Below are positions 5,266 to 5,649 of a stretch of DNA of 5,649 nucleotides, in pieces. The stretch lies in assembly GCA_015484715.1 (NCBI GenBank), contig WFUY01000503.1, positions 1 through 5,649 on the forward strand, in the 5' to 3' direction. The DNA is from Thermoflexales bacterium. GTDB taxonomy: Bacteria > Chloroflexota > Anaerolineae > S140-20. Made by a program: the position numbers and the translations under genes. Positions within the stretch are counted from its first letter, which is position 1, and each line of letters opens with the position of its first letter. Below the pieces are notes generated by a model, which had not been told where the DNA came from, searched no databases, and was given only the letters and a program-made list of their open reading frames with translations.

Positions 5266-5649
5266 ATGTTTATCAAAACGCTGGCTGTGGGACCGCTGGA
5301 GACCAACTGCTACCTCATCGGCTGTGAGGAGACAGGGGAGGGAGCGATCATTGACCCGGGCGGGGACGCGCCGGTGATCCTGGCCGCCGTCGAGGAGGCC
5401 GGCCTGACCATCCGCTACGTGCTGAACACCCACGCCCACTTCGACCACATCGGGGCCAACGCCGACGTGGTGGCCGCCACCGGCGCGCCGTTGGGGCTCC
5501 ATCCTCGGGACCTCCCCCTGCTGCGGGCACGGGGCGGGGCGGACCTGTGGGGCTTCCCCCTCAAGCCCAGCCCCTTGCCCGACCTGGAGCTGGCCGACGG
5601 TCAGGTGCTGGAGGTGGGGCAGTTGCGCCTCCACGTCCTCTTCACGCCC
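5266..5649 (+). CDS. Metallo-beta-lactamase-fold hydrolase (glyoxalase II-like), 3' truncated
   Basis: ATG 5266 is preceded by AGGAG at 5256-5260; 128 codons are open to the window edge. The start 'MFIKTLAVGPLETNCYLIGC', the strand 'GAIIDPGGDAPVIL' (26-39) and the metal-binding motif THAHFDH (55-61; His56, His58, Asp60, His61) identify the MBL fold of the GloB/COG0491 type. The window ends at 'VLFTP', just where the third metal His (usually in PGHTPG) would follow. Members hydrolyse thioesters such as hydroxyacyl-glutathione or act as persulfide dioxygenases (ETHE1/PDO). The opening sequence looks more like general YqgX/GloB-type proteins than ETHE1, but the SQR operon context makes a sulfur-related role possible. 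It lies 79 bp after the DUF1641-like gene in the same direction and may be co-transcribed. Confidence 0.88.
   Translation, partial: MFIKTLAVGPLETNCYLIGCEETGEGAIIDPGGDAPVILAAVEEAGLTIRYVLNTHAHFDHIGANADVVAATGAPLGLHPRDLPLLRARGGADLWGFPLKPSPLPDLELADGQVLEVGQLRLHVLFTP

Noticed and set aside
4359..5306. Long minus-strand open frame of 315 codons opposite the SQR end and the DUF1641-like gene
   Set aside because: It is the complement of well-supported + strand genes, is made of low-complexity Leu/Gln/Asp/His runs typical of antisense GC-rich frames, and has no recognisable domain.

Overview
This is a GC-rich window in which every recognisable gene reads on the + strand. It holds two gene blocks separated by a 271-bp AT-richer regulatory region. 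The dense packing, GTG start codons, strong purine-rich ribosome binding sites and the protein set suggest a bacterium, plausibly a Chloroflexota (Anaerolineae/Caldilineae-like) lineage. That lineage call is an inference from gene style and content; no marker gene here proves it.

Block 1 (1-2149) is the end of a quinol-oxidising cytochrome bc-type complex. It contains the last 63 codons of a cytochrome b (or b6/subunit IV), then a membrane-anchored multiheme c-type cytochrome of 485 aa in a GTGA stop/start overlap, then a Rieske [2Fe-2S] protein with a Tat-type N-terminus. The multiheme protein sits where a cytochrome c1 or f gene would usually be. It has seven canonical CXXCH motifs plus a CX4CH and a CXCH, so this looks like an atypical bc complex.

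The intergenic region (2150-2420) carries a 15-bp hairpin after the Rieske gene. Next comes an AT-rich stretch with three imperfect direct repeats (TGCATATT...CTTATC) at 28-32 bp spacing. One copy contains a CRP/FNR-like palindrome, TGTGA-N6-TCACG. A likely -10 box follows, and then a strong RBS at the true start of a regulator gene.

Block 2 (2421-5649) looks like an operon: a regulator with an excisionase/MerR-like helix-turn-helix fused to a PocR-like sensory domain, a sulfide:quinone oxidoreductase (SQR)-family flavoprotein, a helical DUF1641-like protein, and a metallo-beta-lactamase-fold hydrolase cut by the window end.

The working model, which is inference, is that the SQR-like enzyme passes electrons from sulfide or a related sulfur compound to the quinone pool. 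The neighbouring bc complex would then reoxidise the quinol and pass electrons through the multiheme cytochrome. The PocR-like protein would control the sulfur operon by binding the repeats in its own promoter. The least-described parts are the multiheme subunit with its non-canonical heme motifs, the triple-repeat operator, and the roles of the DUF1641 and MBL proteins beside SQR.
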